Shown here: in pieces, positions 33,260 to 44,549 of the stretch
How the letters are laid out: each line of letters starts with the position of its first letter
Numbering within the stretch: position 1 is the stretch's first letter
Program-made: the position numbers and the translations under genes
Notes under the pieces: generated by a model
Seen by the model: the letters and a program-made list of their open reading frames with translations, nothing else
Told to the model about the DNA's origin: nothing
Database searches by the model: none
NCBI GenBank assembly: GCA_010909165.1
Contig: VJWM01000305.1
Span: forward strand, 33,411-97,410
Origin: Anthoceros angustus
Taxonomy: Eukaryota > Streptophyta > Anthocerotopsida > Anthocerotales > Anthocerotaceae
DNA length: 64,000 bases
Reading direction: 5' to 3'

Positions 33260-34270
33260 TTGCCAAATCCCACGTCGACCGGCCTGGGTTCCCAGTCGCC
33301 CGCCTTAACCCGGCAGTGCTGTATGTATGATGCTCCTTTTAAGGGCGGCTCCATCACCAAACCGCTTTGCCTCCTCCTCCTTCACTGCGCCCCTTACACC
33401 TCCTAACCAATTCAGGGTCCCAATCCTGCGGCAGCTCTAATTCCCTTGTTTGTCCTTGCGTGGCCTTGCACTCATTGCACGGGTCCCAAGTTCATGTAAT
33501 TCCACGTTCTTCCATGAAGCCAAGCTTGACTCCTTCACCAATTCCCATTTCGAACTTTCCAATGATCCATGTTTGGCCATGGAGCAAGCACAATCTCAGT
33601 GCGACCTTGGGCGCCATCCCTCCACAGGAGTCTCCGGGTCTGCGCCTCAAATCGGTGGCTGATTCATTGAATGGCGGGAGTCGGTCTCGGGGTTCCTACC
33701 TCCTCGACCAGCGCGCGCCACTCGTGGCGCCTTCCTCCTCTAGCGTTGCGACTCGCGATGTCGCGGATGGGGTCGGGCTCCTTCCCCTGGAGTGTGCCTC
33801 GCGCCTCCACAGATCGCGGTGTTCTCCCGGATGCAACTCCTCGACTTTATCGGCGCTCCGGCCGTCGTTGCGCTCCATTGCCGCTTCCCTGCGCCGTTCT
33901 CCGTTGTCGAAACGAACGTTACTCCCTAGGGGTTAAGTTCCCAGTTCCCCTACCACATTAGAGCCTCTCGACCTCCACACCCCAATCCACAACCCCACTC
34001 ATTCGATTTCTGTGATCGGTTGACTCCAAGCCTATAGACCTATCACTCCCTAATTATACCAACCCCTACCTCACATATATAGACCTTTTAGTGGACATCC
34101 CAAGTCCATGGGCCAAGGAACATCGAGTTCCGGGCCTTATTATCTAACCTAGAAATAAAAACAAGGAAAACCATAGGCCAAGGGCGTTTCTTTTATAAAT
34201 ACATACCCTCTTGTCATTTGACTTATTTTCACATACACCTAAAAAAAACAAAAAAACACTTCAAGGCACA
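33260..34270. other. Unassigned sequence between two repeat blocks
   Basis: Beyond the inverted duplication, C/T-rich on the plus strand. Frames such as 33367-33936 plus or 33696-33878 minus show no motif. The stretch around 34.13-34.25 kb is AT-rich (ATAAAAACAAGG, AAAAAAAACAAAAAAACAC). Probably further retroelement debris. Confidence 0.3.
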
Positions 34271-35949
34271 TCCCAATAGGGGTTTTGAGTCAGATCGTTT
34301 ACCGTTGCAAAGTAAGTTAGCCTCGGGAGGTGGCACAGGAATTTGATGAGATTGCTTGAAGGGCCGGAGATGCGGGTCCACTTACATGCTAGGTCAACAA
34401 GTTTGCCAAGGAGATGCTCCTTGTTGACAAGGAAGTTGTTGGGTCCCCACGATGACAGTGGAGATTTGAAGAATTGCACCTCAACTGAGAGATCTGTGAC
34501 TTGGAGAGTGAAATGGATGCGTAAGGCTCAATGGGAGGAGCCAATGGAAGAGGAAGAGATTTCAGCAGGGAGTTGGTGGGGTGTCTGCAGGACAGAGCCG
34601 CACTCACCCAACCGCCTGAGGTAATTGCGGGCAGACAGATGCTGTAGAGAGGCCAAGGCTCTACAAGAGCGCCTGCAAGAGGGGTGGCGCACCGATCAGC
34701 CAAGATCGCCGAGACAGTGTGGAGGTTCCCGCGACGACGAGTGAAGAGATCCGGACAACCCCCAAGCCAAGAGGAGGAAGGCGGTGGTTGGGCCCGCCAT
34801 GCCAACCCAAGAAGAAGTAGGCGATAGTTGGTAGGGGAGTGAATGGGTCATTAAGACCCTAGGGGTTAGTGGGATTGTTAGGAGGTAGGTTAAGAACCTT
34901 TTAAGAGGCCACCTACTTAAAACCGTAAGCAACCCCACCTACCCCACGGACTTAATTAATGCTAGGGGTTTGGGGAGCTCCTATAAGAGGGGAGGAGCTC
35001 CCATAATAAAATGTCATGCCTTGCCTCCGACCTGTGTGCTTGTCTTGCTACACAAGCGCGCGACTGCGTGAGGTGCATGGTGTCCGTAGGGTCTTGAGGT
35101 GCGGTGACTGTGGTGAGGGCCCAAACCTTTCTTCTGGAGGTAGCCGGTAGTGCTCGAGCGGTGAGGGAGCGCATTGCGTGACGGCGGCATCGAAAGGGAA
35201 GACCCTAGCAAAATCCAAAGACGCGGACGCCACAGCCAAATGTCCGCCTAGGTCCGTGAGGGCAATGCCCTATGATCCGAGGCGCTGGCCGGGAGGCTGT
35301 GAGGGCGCCTGTAATGATAGTTAGCTAGGAAGAGTGGAAGAGGTAGATTAGAGAAGAGAGAGGAGAAGAGAGGAGAAAAGAGAGAAAAGAGAAAAGAGAG
35401 AGCGAGAGAGAGAGAGAGCGAGAGAGGACGAGAGAGAGGAGCTAGAGAGGGAGCAAGAGAGGAGAAGGAAGGAGCAAGAGAGAAAAGAGAAAAAGACAAA
35501 AGAGAAGAGAGGAGGAAGAAACCTAGAAAGAGAGGGAAGGTGAAATTTCAAGGGTCGTGGATAAGAGCTTGAGGGGCGGCCCCAAATTTGTCATGAGAAG
35601 GGTCTTAGGGAGTGTAGGAACTGCTGGTGGGAGGATTGCCCATCAGACGGTGATTTGGGTCCCCAAGGTCGCCACCGCAGACATCTGGCGACGAGGTCCG
35701 CTACCGAGTCATCGCGCGAGGGTAGTGTGACTTACCGAGGGGTGGGTCACCGCGGTGGCGCCGTAGGAGGGGCGCTAGTCACCGGGCGCCTGACGGAGCC
35801 GTGAGAGTCGAGAGGTCGTGAGGGCGCACCTCCATCCGCGCGGGAAGGGCTCCCCACTCCTTCGTGGGAACGAAACCCACAGACGAACCTGGGATAAGTG
35901 TGGCTGCCATGTGGCTGAGGGTTCCGGGGTCCCGGAACCTCCCACCACA
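34270..35949 (+). repeat. Gypsy LTR-like region (5' LTR, left edge unresolved)
   Basis: It ends ...CCTCCCACCACA directly before a primer-binding site at 35950, which places the LTR end. It has a TATA-like CTCCTATAAGAGGGGAGGAG at about 34.98 kb, shared with the LTR-like blocks at 16.65 and 28.48 kb. About 0.15 kb near 35.35-35.50 kb is an AG-rich microsatellite. I cannot place the TG start. Confidence 0.55.
35345..35510. repeat. (GA)n / GAGAAG purine microsatellite
   Basis: An almost pure run of GAGA, GAAAAGA and GCGAGAGA on the plus strand. Ser/Leu-rich minus frames here (35248-35499, 35348-35551) are consequences of the repeat. Confidence 0.9.
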
Positions 35950-35969
35950 TTTTGGCGCCGCTGCGGGAG
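35950..35969 (+). other. Gypsy primer-binding site (tRNA-Asp type)
   Basis: TTTTGGCGCCGCTGCGGGAG. Plant gypsy elements of the Tat/Athila kind carry a TTTGGCGCCG... site complementary to the 3' end of tRNA-Asp. The first ten or so bases match, then it diverges. Confidence 0.7.
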
Positions 35970-36000
35970 TGGGTTGTGTGTTTTTCTTTGTTCGAATGGA

Positions 36001-37190
36001 GAGTGTGAAGATGTCGTCGATGGCCGGAGGGCGTGGTGAACGAAGAGCATCCGGAGGAAGGTCATCTCCATATATTTCACCAAGAGAGTTGCGAGCAACA
36101 CGGAGGAATCAATCGAAAGAAGTCCGAGAGAACGACCGAGGGAGGAAGAGGATTTTGTGCCTTCACTCGGCGCACTTGAAGAAGAAGATTTTGCACTTCA
36201 CGGTGAAGGTGAAGAGTTGGAAGAACCAAGAAGGGACGAAACTGATCCAAGAGCGGTCGACACATTGGAAGGACAGTTCTGAAGTCTGAAGAAGACAATC
36301 GACGGTACCCTCGAGGAGACACGTTGCGAGGTGTACCAGCGGAAGGTCGGTGATTTCACCGTTCGCATGACGGACACCGGTGGTGTCCATTCGTCGATCG
36401 ATCGATGTTGGGAGCGGCGCAGGGGTGCAACACCGGCGGTCGTGCTCAACATGAGTGGAGTCGGTGCAGCGGGAGGCACCACGGTAGGAAGAGGTGGCTC
36501 ATTGCAGCCACATAGTCGGCAATGCGTGAAGTTTGGAGACAAGAAGAAGGGAGGCGATCACGAGGCTTTTATTCATGCGTTTGAGCATGTCTCTCATGCT
36601 AATTTAGAGGATTGATGGACCGTTTGCGAATTTTTCGGGTTGTTAAGAGGACACGCTGGGGTGATACGATGGGGCGTATGGGATGCTGCAAGCAGTTAGG
36701 AAGACTTCAAATCGAGTTCTAACAAGGTTAGAGGGTTGAGTCACGGACATCATACATTGGCGAGATTGAGGACTCTCGCGGAGAAAGAAGAAGCTGTATG
36801 ATTACGTGGAGAGGTTCTGACTACTTGGATCGCGTTCCAAGGTGTAGACCCGATTGTTCGAGAGGTCCTACCACGATGGGCTATTGAGATGGCGTTAGAT
36901 TGGTTTGTAAGTGGGTTGCCCACTAAGATGGATGTTCTTGTCGGAGAGGAGCTACTGTTGCAAACATTGAAGTTGGCTGAAGATTACGAGGCGGTGAGCT
37001 TGGTCGTCGAAGGAAGAAGCGGAGGGAGCATGGGAAGCATAAGGGAGGAAGATCCTCCAGCTCTCCCTCGTCCTCTCATTCTTCGCCCTCTTCACAGTCA
37101 GACACGGAACAAGGAAGTCTTTGCATCGAGTCATCCACGGATGAGGAGTCGAGGCGAGCCCTGAGCGGAGGAATGAAGAAGGATTTGGAA
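36001..37190 (+). pseudogene. Gypsy gag downstream of PBS
   Basis: Begins about 50 bases after the PBS. Frames 35864-36289, 36331-36615 and 36889-37164 give a basic start (SSMAGGRGERRASGGRSS), KFGDKKKGGDHEAFIHAFEH, and WFVSGLPTKMDVLVGEEL with LKLAEDYEAVSLVVEG. These fit the retrotransposon gag capsid region (a W-F-xx-L/G-L stretch followed by a helical tail). No zinc knuckle follows; at about 37.2 kb the sequence changes to other repeat material. Stops and shifts occur near 36.6 and 36.8 kb. Confidence 0.6.
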
Positions 37191-37559
37191 GATTGAGCGA
37201 AGACAAGGGAAGCGGCGGTGGAAAGATAAGAAGGGTAAAGGGCGCGCAGATGGGAGCAGCGACGGGTGGTGGAGGTCTAAACAACCAAATTGAGGCTTTG
37301 AGGGAGATTGGTCAGTGGAGGTCAAAGCGATTCGCAACCAGGCGCCTAGGAGGTCTCCTTAGCGCAGAGTGGTATTGTTTGATACATCATCAATCAATTT
37401 CTGAATCGAGAGTGTATCAAGATAGGTTGCTCCCAAGGGAATGTTTTGTGCCAAGAGGCTGTACCTTCTACCTGAGCCTTGACTGAGGGTGAATGTGGAC
37501 CTCAAGTGTCTCGGGATGAGATTCCACTCCACACAACGCATCCCTCTCAAGCGTCACCT

Positions 37560-39480
37560 CACTCAAGCGAAGGCAGAGGTGACATTCTCGTGACATCTCT
37601 CTTCCATGCCTCCTGTATCCCTTGCCATGCATAGTCGGCTGGGCGTTGCTTCTGACGACATCGATGCATCATTTTCCTCGGTGGGCTACCTCTTCCTTCC
37701 ACCCGTTGGTGTCCATTGCTTGCTTTGAGGAGCTCCTCACGCTCCTTGCTCCATGTGGCCTGTCCTTCCTCCAGCTCCTTGAGCTTGGCCTCCAGTCCTT
37801 CATTCTTGGCTTGGGCGCCTCGGCCTCACTTTGGCAGTCTTCAACCTGTCCCCATTTTGTTCCTTCTCGGCTGGAAAGAGAGTTCTTCTTGCCACTCCTT
37901 CCCACATGGACGGTCTCCTCAATTTTACGATTGAGGTAGCCACTTCCTTCATTCGCTCCTACTTTCTTGTCTCTTGTTCTTCAATCTTCTTTGAGCCCCA
38001 ACCTTCTCTCCAGTCAACTAGCCCTTTGCCCTTGCGCCATCTCCTTGATAGCCTTGCTATCCTTCTCCCCCAGGGCAATCGCTTGGGGCATCGGCGGCGG
38101 CTCTCACCTCCAACTCCTCTACTTCTGTAAGGCTTGCTTCACTAATGGAGTGTCAATTAGGCAGCGGATGGTCGGATCCTTCAAAGCCTTTGTCTTCTCA
38201 TTCCCCTCACAGGGTCGACTACGCGCCTTTCTCTTGGTGGCGGTCTCCACTCCCCTCGATGTTGGGTGGAACTCACGTGACTCGGTCATCTCACAGGGTG
38301 GGTTACATCCACCACCACTCCATGGGGTTGCCTCACAGCCACATGGTGGCACGCCACCTCTTCCTCTTGTGCCCTTTGTCTCCCCACAGGGCAGGCACTT
38401 CTTCTTCCTTGGCGTCGGGGCCAGGGGTGTCTCATCATCCGGAATCACCACACGGTGAAGCACTTCCTTGCTCCACCTTGGGTTCCTCCTGCCTTCTTCA
38501 CCTTCTTAGGAGAGGGACCCTGTCTGTCCTCGGAGGACCACTTCAAGCAGTGGTAAGACTCCTCCAGCTCTTCTTGATGTAACCCATGTGCCCCCCAATT
38601 GCACAAGGTAAGTACTCAAATGGTTGCCTCGCCCCTCATTATCCACAATGTTTGGCCTCGGCTTGTCTGGTGATGCTCATAGGCCTTGACATGGTTGTCC
38701 CCAGTCGGTGAGCTCCTTGCTTGACTTCCACATGAAATGAAAGAATGCCTTGAAGTAGGTGGTTCACGTGCCAGTCACCCCAAAACTATCCTTGTAAAAG
38801 CTTCCACTTGAGGTCAGCAATCTTATCATCCCTCCGCCCATTCCGCCTCGTCTATCCCTCCGATGAGCATCTTTGAGAGCTTCCTCGGGAAGGTCACCAC
38901 CAACGCTTTTTCCATCTTCATTCCTCTTGTGGGAGCCACCCCATCACTCTCGGTTCGGCCTCCCATATTTCGAATGTTGGAATGTCCATCCCTTGGATCT
39001 CACGTTCTCTCCGTCAGTCTCTCTGTTTCTCCTCGTCGATTGAGCACTGTAGCAAGACTCAACCAATTCCACATTAGAATAGGCCCAATGCCTATCAAAC
39101 CCATCGAGCGACATTTTCGTCACAGCCCACCGTCGGAAATCCCATAAGTCTCGGAGGAGACTTGCATCGAAACACAAAAATCCCGGCCCCTCCTTCTCGG
39201 CGGATCCTTCTCGGGCTTCTCCTTCACTGCCTTCTTCTCCTTCACGACAGTGCCTGCCCTCCCGCTGGGCCCGGACGCCCATGCATCCTCCGTGGTATAT
39301 GCGCTCTTCATCTTCCAACTTCCGCCCGGATAAGCTTCTCCAAAAATCCTTCCCTACCGATTCCTCCTTCCTTAAAAATTCTTCTAAGTTTCTCTGTGTC
39401 TGCCCTCCGACAGATCGCCTCGCCGTCCGCTAGTCCTCCGACCAACTCAAATGAGCTAAACACTCCTCTACTTACATATA
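37560..39480 (-). pseudogene. Gag-like module copy 5, divergent
   Basis: A minus-strand relative of the module family. The 38944-39318 frame (124 residues) has a Glu/Lys-rich N-terminus, then FLCFDASLLRDLWDFRRWAV and FDRHWAYSNVELVESCYS, aligning with GQWAYTNLELIEECYI of the closer copies. Frame 38119-38463 and others below it would be the coiled-coil part (for example 37669-37905). It lacks the CCTACCATGGTAGG array. This is an older or separate subfamily. Confidence 0.55.
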
Positions 39481-39494
39481 TAGGGTGAGGAGGA

Positions 39495-39735
39495 TTTTCC
39501 ACACCCAAAGGCCAAGGACGAAATTTCCCTGTCCAAGGCCAAGGACCTTTTCCCCTTCAAGAACGTTAGGAATTCCTCAACCACGAAGGCCAAGGAAGAA
39601 ATTCTCCACTGTCACCAATTCCCAAAGCCAAGGAAGAAAAATCAGCAGACATGCAAAGGTCACCCACGCGTCAGCCTCTAACCCGCCTGGGTCCATCTTC
39701 CGTCCGAAACCCTCGAAGGCCAAGGATACCGATTC
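39495..39735. repeat. Degenerate GGCCAAGGA short-repeat cluster
   Basis: The word (AA)GGCCAAGGA(N) occurs at least five times at irregular 20-60 base intervals, often followed by a GAAATT-like word. It lies after a TATATAGGG word, in a position suggesting an LTR or leader of the element to its left. Confidence 0.6.
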
Positions 39736-40182
39736 CTCCGGCGCCAAGGATGATTTCTCTATATATGCTTGCATCGCTCCTCCTTGGTGTCAAGGCGCCT
39801 CTTCCTCCTCGGCTCGCCTGTCACCGCACTGCCCACCTCCACTGCCTTCGAAATTGCGCGCTGCCGCAACTCGCGAAGACCTTCTCACAAGGTTTTCCAC
39901 CGGAGTAAGAACCTTACCGCATGTCCGGACCGTCTCAATCAGTGACCGCGCCGCCACTAGGCCCGCACCAACCCTCCTTCTTAAGGTGTTCGCCTTCCGC
40001 GAACCTTCCTCTCACAGAACTTTCCTCCTCCACCTCCCGCCCGACCTCCGGCCCTTTCTCCGCTGGACCTGCTGGTCCGTTTTCCTCCTTCTCCGCCCAC
40101 GGGACTGCAAACTCGTCTACTTCTCCACTCACTCCTTGCACTTTCCCGCTGCCAGTTGGTGAGAAAAAGAAAAAGAAAAAAA

Positions 40183-40243
40183 AAACCTAACTAATATGAA
40201 CAAAACTAAGAGGCATCCGCCCTCTTCTAAGTGGACCCAAAAT
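40183..40243. repeat. Direct repeat flanking gypsy pol, copy 1
   Basis: AACCTAACTAATATGAACA... to ...GGACCCAAAATTT, found again in the same orientation at 42553-42613. The two copies bracket the minus-strand gypsy integrase/RT remnant. On the minus strand it holds a purine tract (AGAAGAGGG). Confidence 0.82.
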
Positions 40244-42540
40244 TTCATGCTCCACATGCCCCCTTCCCACTTGTTTGCGTCCCCGCAAACAACAGGACTC
40301 AAGTGAAAATACTTCTTGACCTTCCAGCCATTCACACTGCAAGGTGGAGGTCTCCATCCAAGACTGCACCGGATGCACTCCATTCTCATACACCTCCTCA
40401 ACCTTGTAGGGTCCCATCCACCTCAATCTCAACTTTCTGGAAAATCTAAGTATCGGTCATTACGAACACCAAATCTCCAGCCACAATCACTTCTCTCTTT
40501 GAAGCTTCCCATGTCGATGCAAGCCGTTGTTTGGATCTTGTAGGTCTCCTCAAGTGCCTCTTCTCGGTCCTCCTCATAAGTCGCGAAAGCCTCCAATCGC
40601 GCTTGATCGTCCTCCACTCATCCTTACGTCCTCCATGATTCGATGTGTTGGAATCTCAAACTCAATTGGTAACACTTGGTGACATCCGTAGGTCGGATAG
40701 TAGGGCGTTCGTTTCGTGGTTACCTTCTCGGTATCGATATGCCCAAAGTCTTTGAATGAAGCTTCGTGTCGATCATACATGTGTGTGATCACCTTAGTCA
40801 AAATGGTACCCAATCGTTGGTCTTCTCGTGAGGCCATTTGCCTTGGGTTGTAAGCGTTGTCTTGCGGTGTCGTATGTTGAAGTAGCTGGTCAGCGACTCA
40901 ATGGCGATGTTCAAGAAGTGAGTTCCTCGGTCACTCACCAACTCAAGGACAACCATACGTGTGATGATGTTCTCAAACAAAAATTTTTGTTGTCGGGCGT
41001 CATCCTTCCTTGTCGCCTCCGCCTCTACCATCTTGGTGCGATGTCGGTGGCCACCAATATGTATTGCTTAGAGTCCACAGGTAGGTGGGCGAATCGATAA
41101 CAAAGTCGATTCCCACTTCTCAAAAGGAGGCGAGTGGCGGAATGTAGGTCGATGGCCCTTTGTGTGGATGTCGGCCTCCTACCTGTGACACGCGTCGCAT
41201 CTCCTAATAGAATCCCAAACATCACGTTGCATGGTAGTCCACCAAAAGCTGTATCCAAAATCTTCTTAATCGTGACTGCGGTAATGCCTCCTGCCTCTCC
41301 ATGTAAAGCCTCAATCACCAAAGCGCCTCTCAGGGCTCCGGACACCTTCGTATCTTCTCATCCGCCCCATCTTGTACAAGATTCCATTCCTCAAGCGATG
41401 AGGCTACCTTATGAAGAAAAAGCGCTCGTCCTTCCCTACTCAATCCATTGGGCATGATTCCTAACTCCGGGAATCTTGAACTTCTAGCGCCTTGCTTGCA
41501 GCCCTTCTCTATCCCTTGAGAAACGGGCGGCGTTGCGCCTTGTGAACCGGCTCCTTGCTGATCTTGGTTGAGGACTCATGGCACGTCCTCCACGATTCTC
41601 GCACTCTGCTGCTATCTATCGTTAGGCGTCTCTCCGTCATTGTCCACGAAGTCGATCTGAACTTCCTCTCCGTGATTAGGATCCCTGTGTGGCTGTACCC
41701 TACGGCCACCTGGCGCTGCTCTTATGCGGGGCTCACTTGCCCTTCGTTACGTAACTTCCTCTTCATCCTCTGGTGATGTCGCGACCAACTCCTCGTCGAA
41801 ACCTATCGTCTCCGGACCTTTCGATTGTTCTCAACCTCGAGATGAAATCCAGCGTTGATGTGTCTCTTACCGCTCGCGTCTCAACATCAAAATCAAACTC
41901 TTGCGGCAAAAGAATCCATCGAGCAATTCTTCCGACAAATCCGGCTTGTTCACTAGGTACTTGGTATAAAATGATCAGCGTGGAAGGTTACCTTGCGAGA
42001 GGTAGTGGCGAAACTTCTTGCATGCGTAGATGATTCCCAACGCCTCCCTCTCGATCGTAGTAATTTCTCTCGCGTCGATCAAGCCCGCGTAGAAGATAGG
42101 ATGATCCCTCTTCTCTTAGTCCTTACGGCTCGAGAATAGCCCCAAGCGCATCTGCGGACACATCCACGTACGTGCGTGAAATGGCTCCCAATTTGGTGGT
42201 CTCAAGGTGGGTGCCTCCACCAAACTCCTCTTTAGTTGTTGAAGCAGCTTCTTCTCTTTCCATTGTCCACTCAAATGCTCGTCCTTCTTTGTGAAATTTG
42301 AGTTAGGACGGCTGCCTTCTTTACAAAAATCTTTGTGAATCTCTAATAGGACTAACCCTATAAGCTCGACACTTTGTTGTCAGGGTGCATCCATCTCCGC
42401 GATCACCTTGACTTTCTCCATATCCACTTGGAGTCCTCTTGCTGAAACTCGATGAGCGAGGAGAATCCCCTCCGTCATCCCAAAAAAACACTTCCCAGGG
42501 TGAAGTTTTAGGCTGGTCTCACGGCAACGTTGGAAACACC
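40190..42540 (-). pseudogene. Ty3/gypsy integrase and RT remnant
   Basis: Minus-strand pol remnant. In element order: at 42.55-42.30 kb an RT stretch (the ECFFGMTEGILLAHRVS region, then LQVDMEKVKVI), matching a better-kept copy at 49.56-49.97 kb. At 41.3-41.03 kb comes integrase text (KQYILVATDI). At 40.80-41.03 kb is VSDRGTHFLNIAIE, the second catalytic aspartate region. At 40.57-40.84 kb is the integrase C-terminal half (KRTPYYPTYGCHQVLPIEF). At 40.19-40.43 kb lies the C-terminal beta module (LRWMGPYKVEEVYENG). Order RT before integrase confirms gypsy. RNase H is hardly visible between 41.4 and 42.3 kb. Many frameshifts. Confidence 0.75.
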
Positions 42541-42552
42541 GGCCCAGATATG

Positions 42553-42613
42553 AAAAATAAAACCTAACTAATATGAACAGAACTAAGAGGCATCTGCCCC
42601 TCTTCTAACCGTG
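42553..42613. repeat. Direct repeat flanking gypsy pol, copy 2
   Basis: Partner of 40183-40243 with a few substitutions (GAACAGAAC for GAACAAAAC, ATCTGCCC for ATCCGCC). Confidence 0.82.
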
Positions 42614-43290
42614 GACCCAAAATTTGGCGTTCCACAAAGCTCTACATGACCAGGACAAACGGATGCAGCACTCCATCAATCAATGTCACCTGGAGATGGG
42701 GACAGGCATCCGGAGGCTTACTGATTTGCTACAATCAGTTAACCTGAAGAAGGCGGCTCCAAGGAAATTTGGCGGAGAAGGACTCACCTTTCATGCCCGA
42801 GGCATGTATTAATTCGCCATTGCTGGCGGGAGGGCGGTCGGGCGATGCCATGGCACCATGGCCTTCCGACATCCATGGGAGATATGAAGAGGCAACCTCT
42901 TAGACCCCTCAACACACCTGTCTCAAGACTTCAAGGGGCACCCTGTCCTTCCACTGAATCCTAACCGCTACTCCCCCACAACTGTCGAGAACCCTAATTA
43001 AGACATATTGATACATTTAGGTTAAGACACAAACCAGTCTTAATTTAAAGCACTTGTTTTTAGGGATTGCTCTAACCCTACCTTACCTGGATCGAACCCA
43101 TGTCGAGTCAACCTCCTCCTTTTCCTCAGGACCACCATCTACGGTCCCGGCTTTACGCTGCCCAGGCTAAAAGGCGTGTGGGTTCAGCGGGACGGTCTGA
43201 AGTGTGGAGGTCGAGAATGAAGACAACCCTCATTGCAGGAGTGCAGGTGTGGTGATGGCGACAATCTAGATCCAGGGACTTCATCTCAAC
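42614..43290. other. Unassigned leader before Copia-2 gag
   Basis: A 62-residue plus frame at 42624-42812 is not recognised. From about 43080 onward the sequence may be the start of Copia-2 gag. No 5' LTR or primer-binding site of Copia-2 was found here. Confidence 0.35.
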
Positions 43291-43379
43291 CTACCATACA
43301 CAGGAGCTGATTGCTTCAGGCAAAGCGAGATGGGATCAACTTACTATACGTAGCTCTTCTCATTGGTGGACTAGACGCT

Positions 43380-43660
43380 GATTTTGTGCCAGAGGTGGAG
43401 TACTTGCACGATGCCAAATAGATCTGGGATCAGCTCTCCAGAACTTACAGAGTAGAGAACGTTCTCACCTTGTGTGCCGTTCGTCAACAATATTACACCT
43501 TGAAGATGAAGGAAGGAGAGAAAGTGGCTCCTTATATCAGCAAGTTCAGGCATTTGCGTGCCCAACTTGCCTCTCTCGGTACAGTGGAGAAGGAAGTCGA
43601 TGTGATTGCACAACTTCTCCATTTTCCTCTCAAGCTGGACCTGTGAGTACTCACAATGGT
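43380..43660 (+). pseudogene. Copia-2 gag (capsid)
   Basis: Read in one plus frame after a stop: IWDQLSRTYRVENVLTLCAV, QQYYTLKMKEGEKVAPYISK, FRHLRAQLASLGTVEKEVDV. This is the standard UBN2-type Copia gag (I-W-xx-L; L-xx-L-K-M-x-E-G; F-xx-L). It forms the particle shell. An in-frame stop precedes IWDQL. Confidence 0.75.
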
Positions 43661-43802
43661 CCCATCCAGCTGGCTGCAGCCAGCAACTAAGACCGGCCGT
43701 CATCTCGAAGCTTGAGGAAGTGATAGGGCCCTGTTTCAAGAAGAGTAGAGTCGCCCTGCATCTGGACACAAATTCAAAGCCGACAACAGAGTCTTTAGTG
43801 CT

Positions 43803-44417
43803 ATGCGAGGTCGACCATCTTACAGAGGCAAGTCAAGACCACAATCTGGACAACCTGGACATCGAAATGGTGCAGGTCTCTCCACACAAAAACGGCAAGG
43901 TAATTGCAATTGGTGCGGATTACCTGGGCATTGGGCTCGCGAGTGTCGTAAGAAGAAGGCAGGAGAGCCTCAACGGGTTCCTCCTAAGCCTGCTGCACAT
44001 TCCATGTCACACAACATAGGAGATAAGTCATCTACAGAATCAGCATCTACCTCAGGCAAGCCAATAGTAAAAATACTAACCGTTTGCTTGAAAACCACTT
44101 TCACGAGTGAGGTCGATTGCTGGTATTTAGATTCAGGGGCCACTGCCCACATCTGTAAGGATGAGTCCCTCTTCACCAACTTGACGCTTTCAGCAGTTTC
44201 TGAGAAGGTCTATTTAGGTGATGAGAGTAATTCCTCTAGCCTCAGCATCCTTGGTAAGGGTATCTGCGAATTCCCTTTACATGACAACAATATATTAGTT
44301 TTGCCTGACGTTCTGTATGTTCCCAAGATGGCAAAGAATCTCATGTCATTGAGTAGGCTTATGCGAATGAAGGACCTGCTCCTCTCCGTCTCCACCGATA
44401 CCTGCTGCTTTTCTTGA
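43803..44417 (+). pseudogene. Copia-2 nucleocapsid and protease
   Basis: A 204-residue open frame. A complete CCHC knuckle, CNWCGLPGHWAREC, lies near residues 36-49, followed by RKKK. A Ser/Thr linker leads to WYLDSGATAHIC, the D-S-G protease active site, near residues 105-116. YLGDE and the stretch VLYVPKMAKNLMSLSRLM follow. The domains look chemically intact. The frame ends at a frameshift before the integrase zinc-binding part. Confidence 0.85.
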
Positions 44418-44549
44418 AGAACTTCACCTTCAACTTGTATCTTCAAGGCTTTTCTAGATGCTGATCTTTACCGGTTGGATATCTCTTGCATAAGAAGACA
44501 TAAGGCAAATTCCATCGGTGTCGGCAACCTTACAGCAGCGCAGCAAGCG

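Larger units (their letters stand above)
27640..33260 (-). repeat. Minus arm of a large inverted duplication
   Basis: Mirror image of 10.53-17.58 kb, with the same parts in the same order when read from 33.26 down. Identity is high enough to see by eye over most landmarks, but indels are frequent. The roughly 10 kb between the arms holds the Copia RT fragment, Copia-3 and the unassigned 25.3-27.6 kb stretch. Confidence 0.75.

Noticed and set aside
35248-35551. Leu/Ser-rich minus-strand frames resembling membrane proteins
   Set aside because: They are translations of a GAGA purine microsatellite; the hydrophobicity is an artefact.
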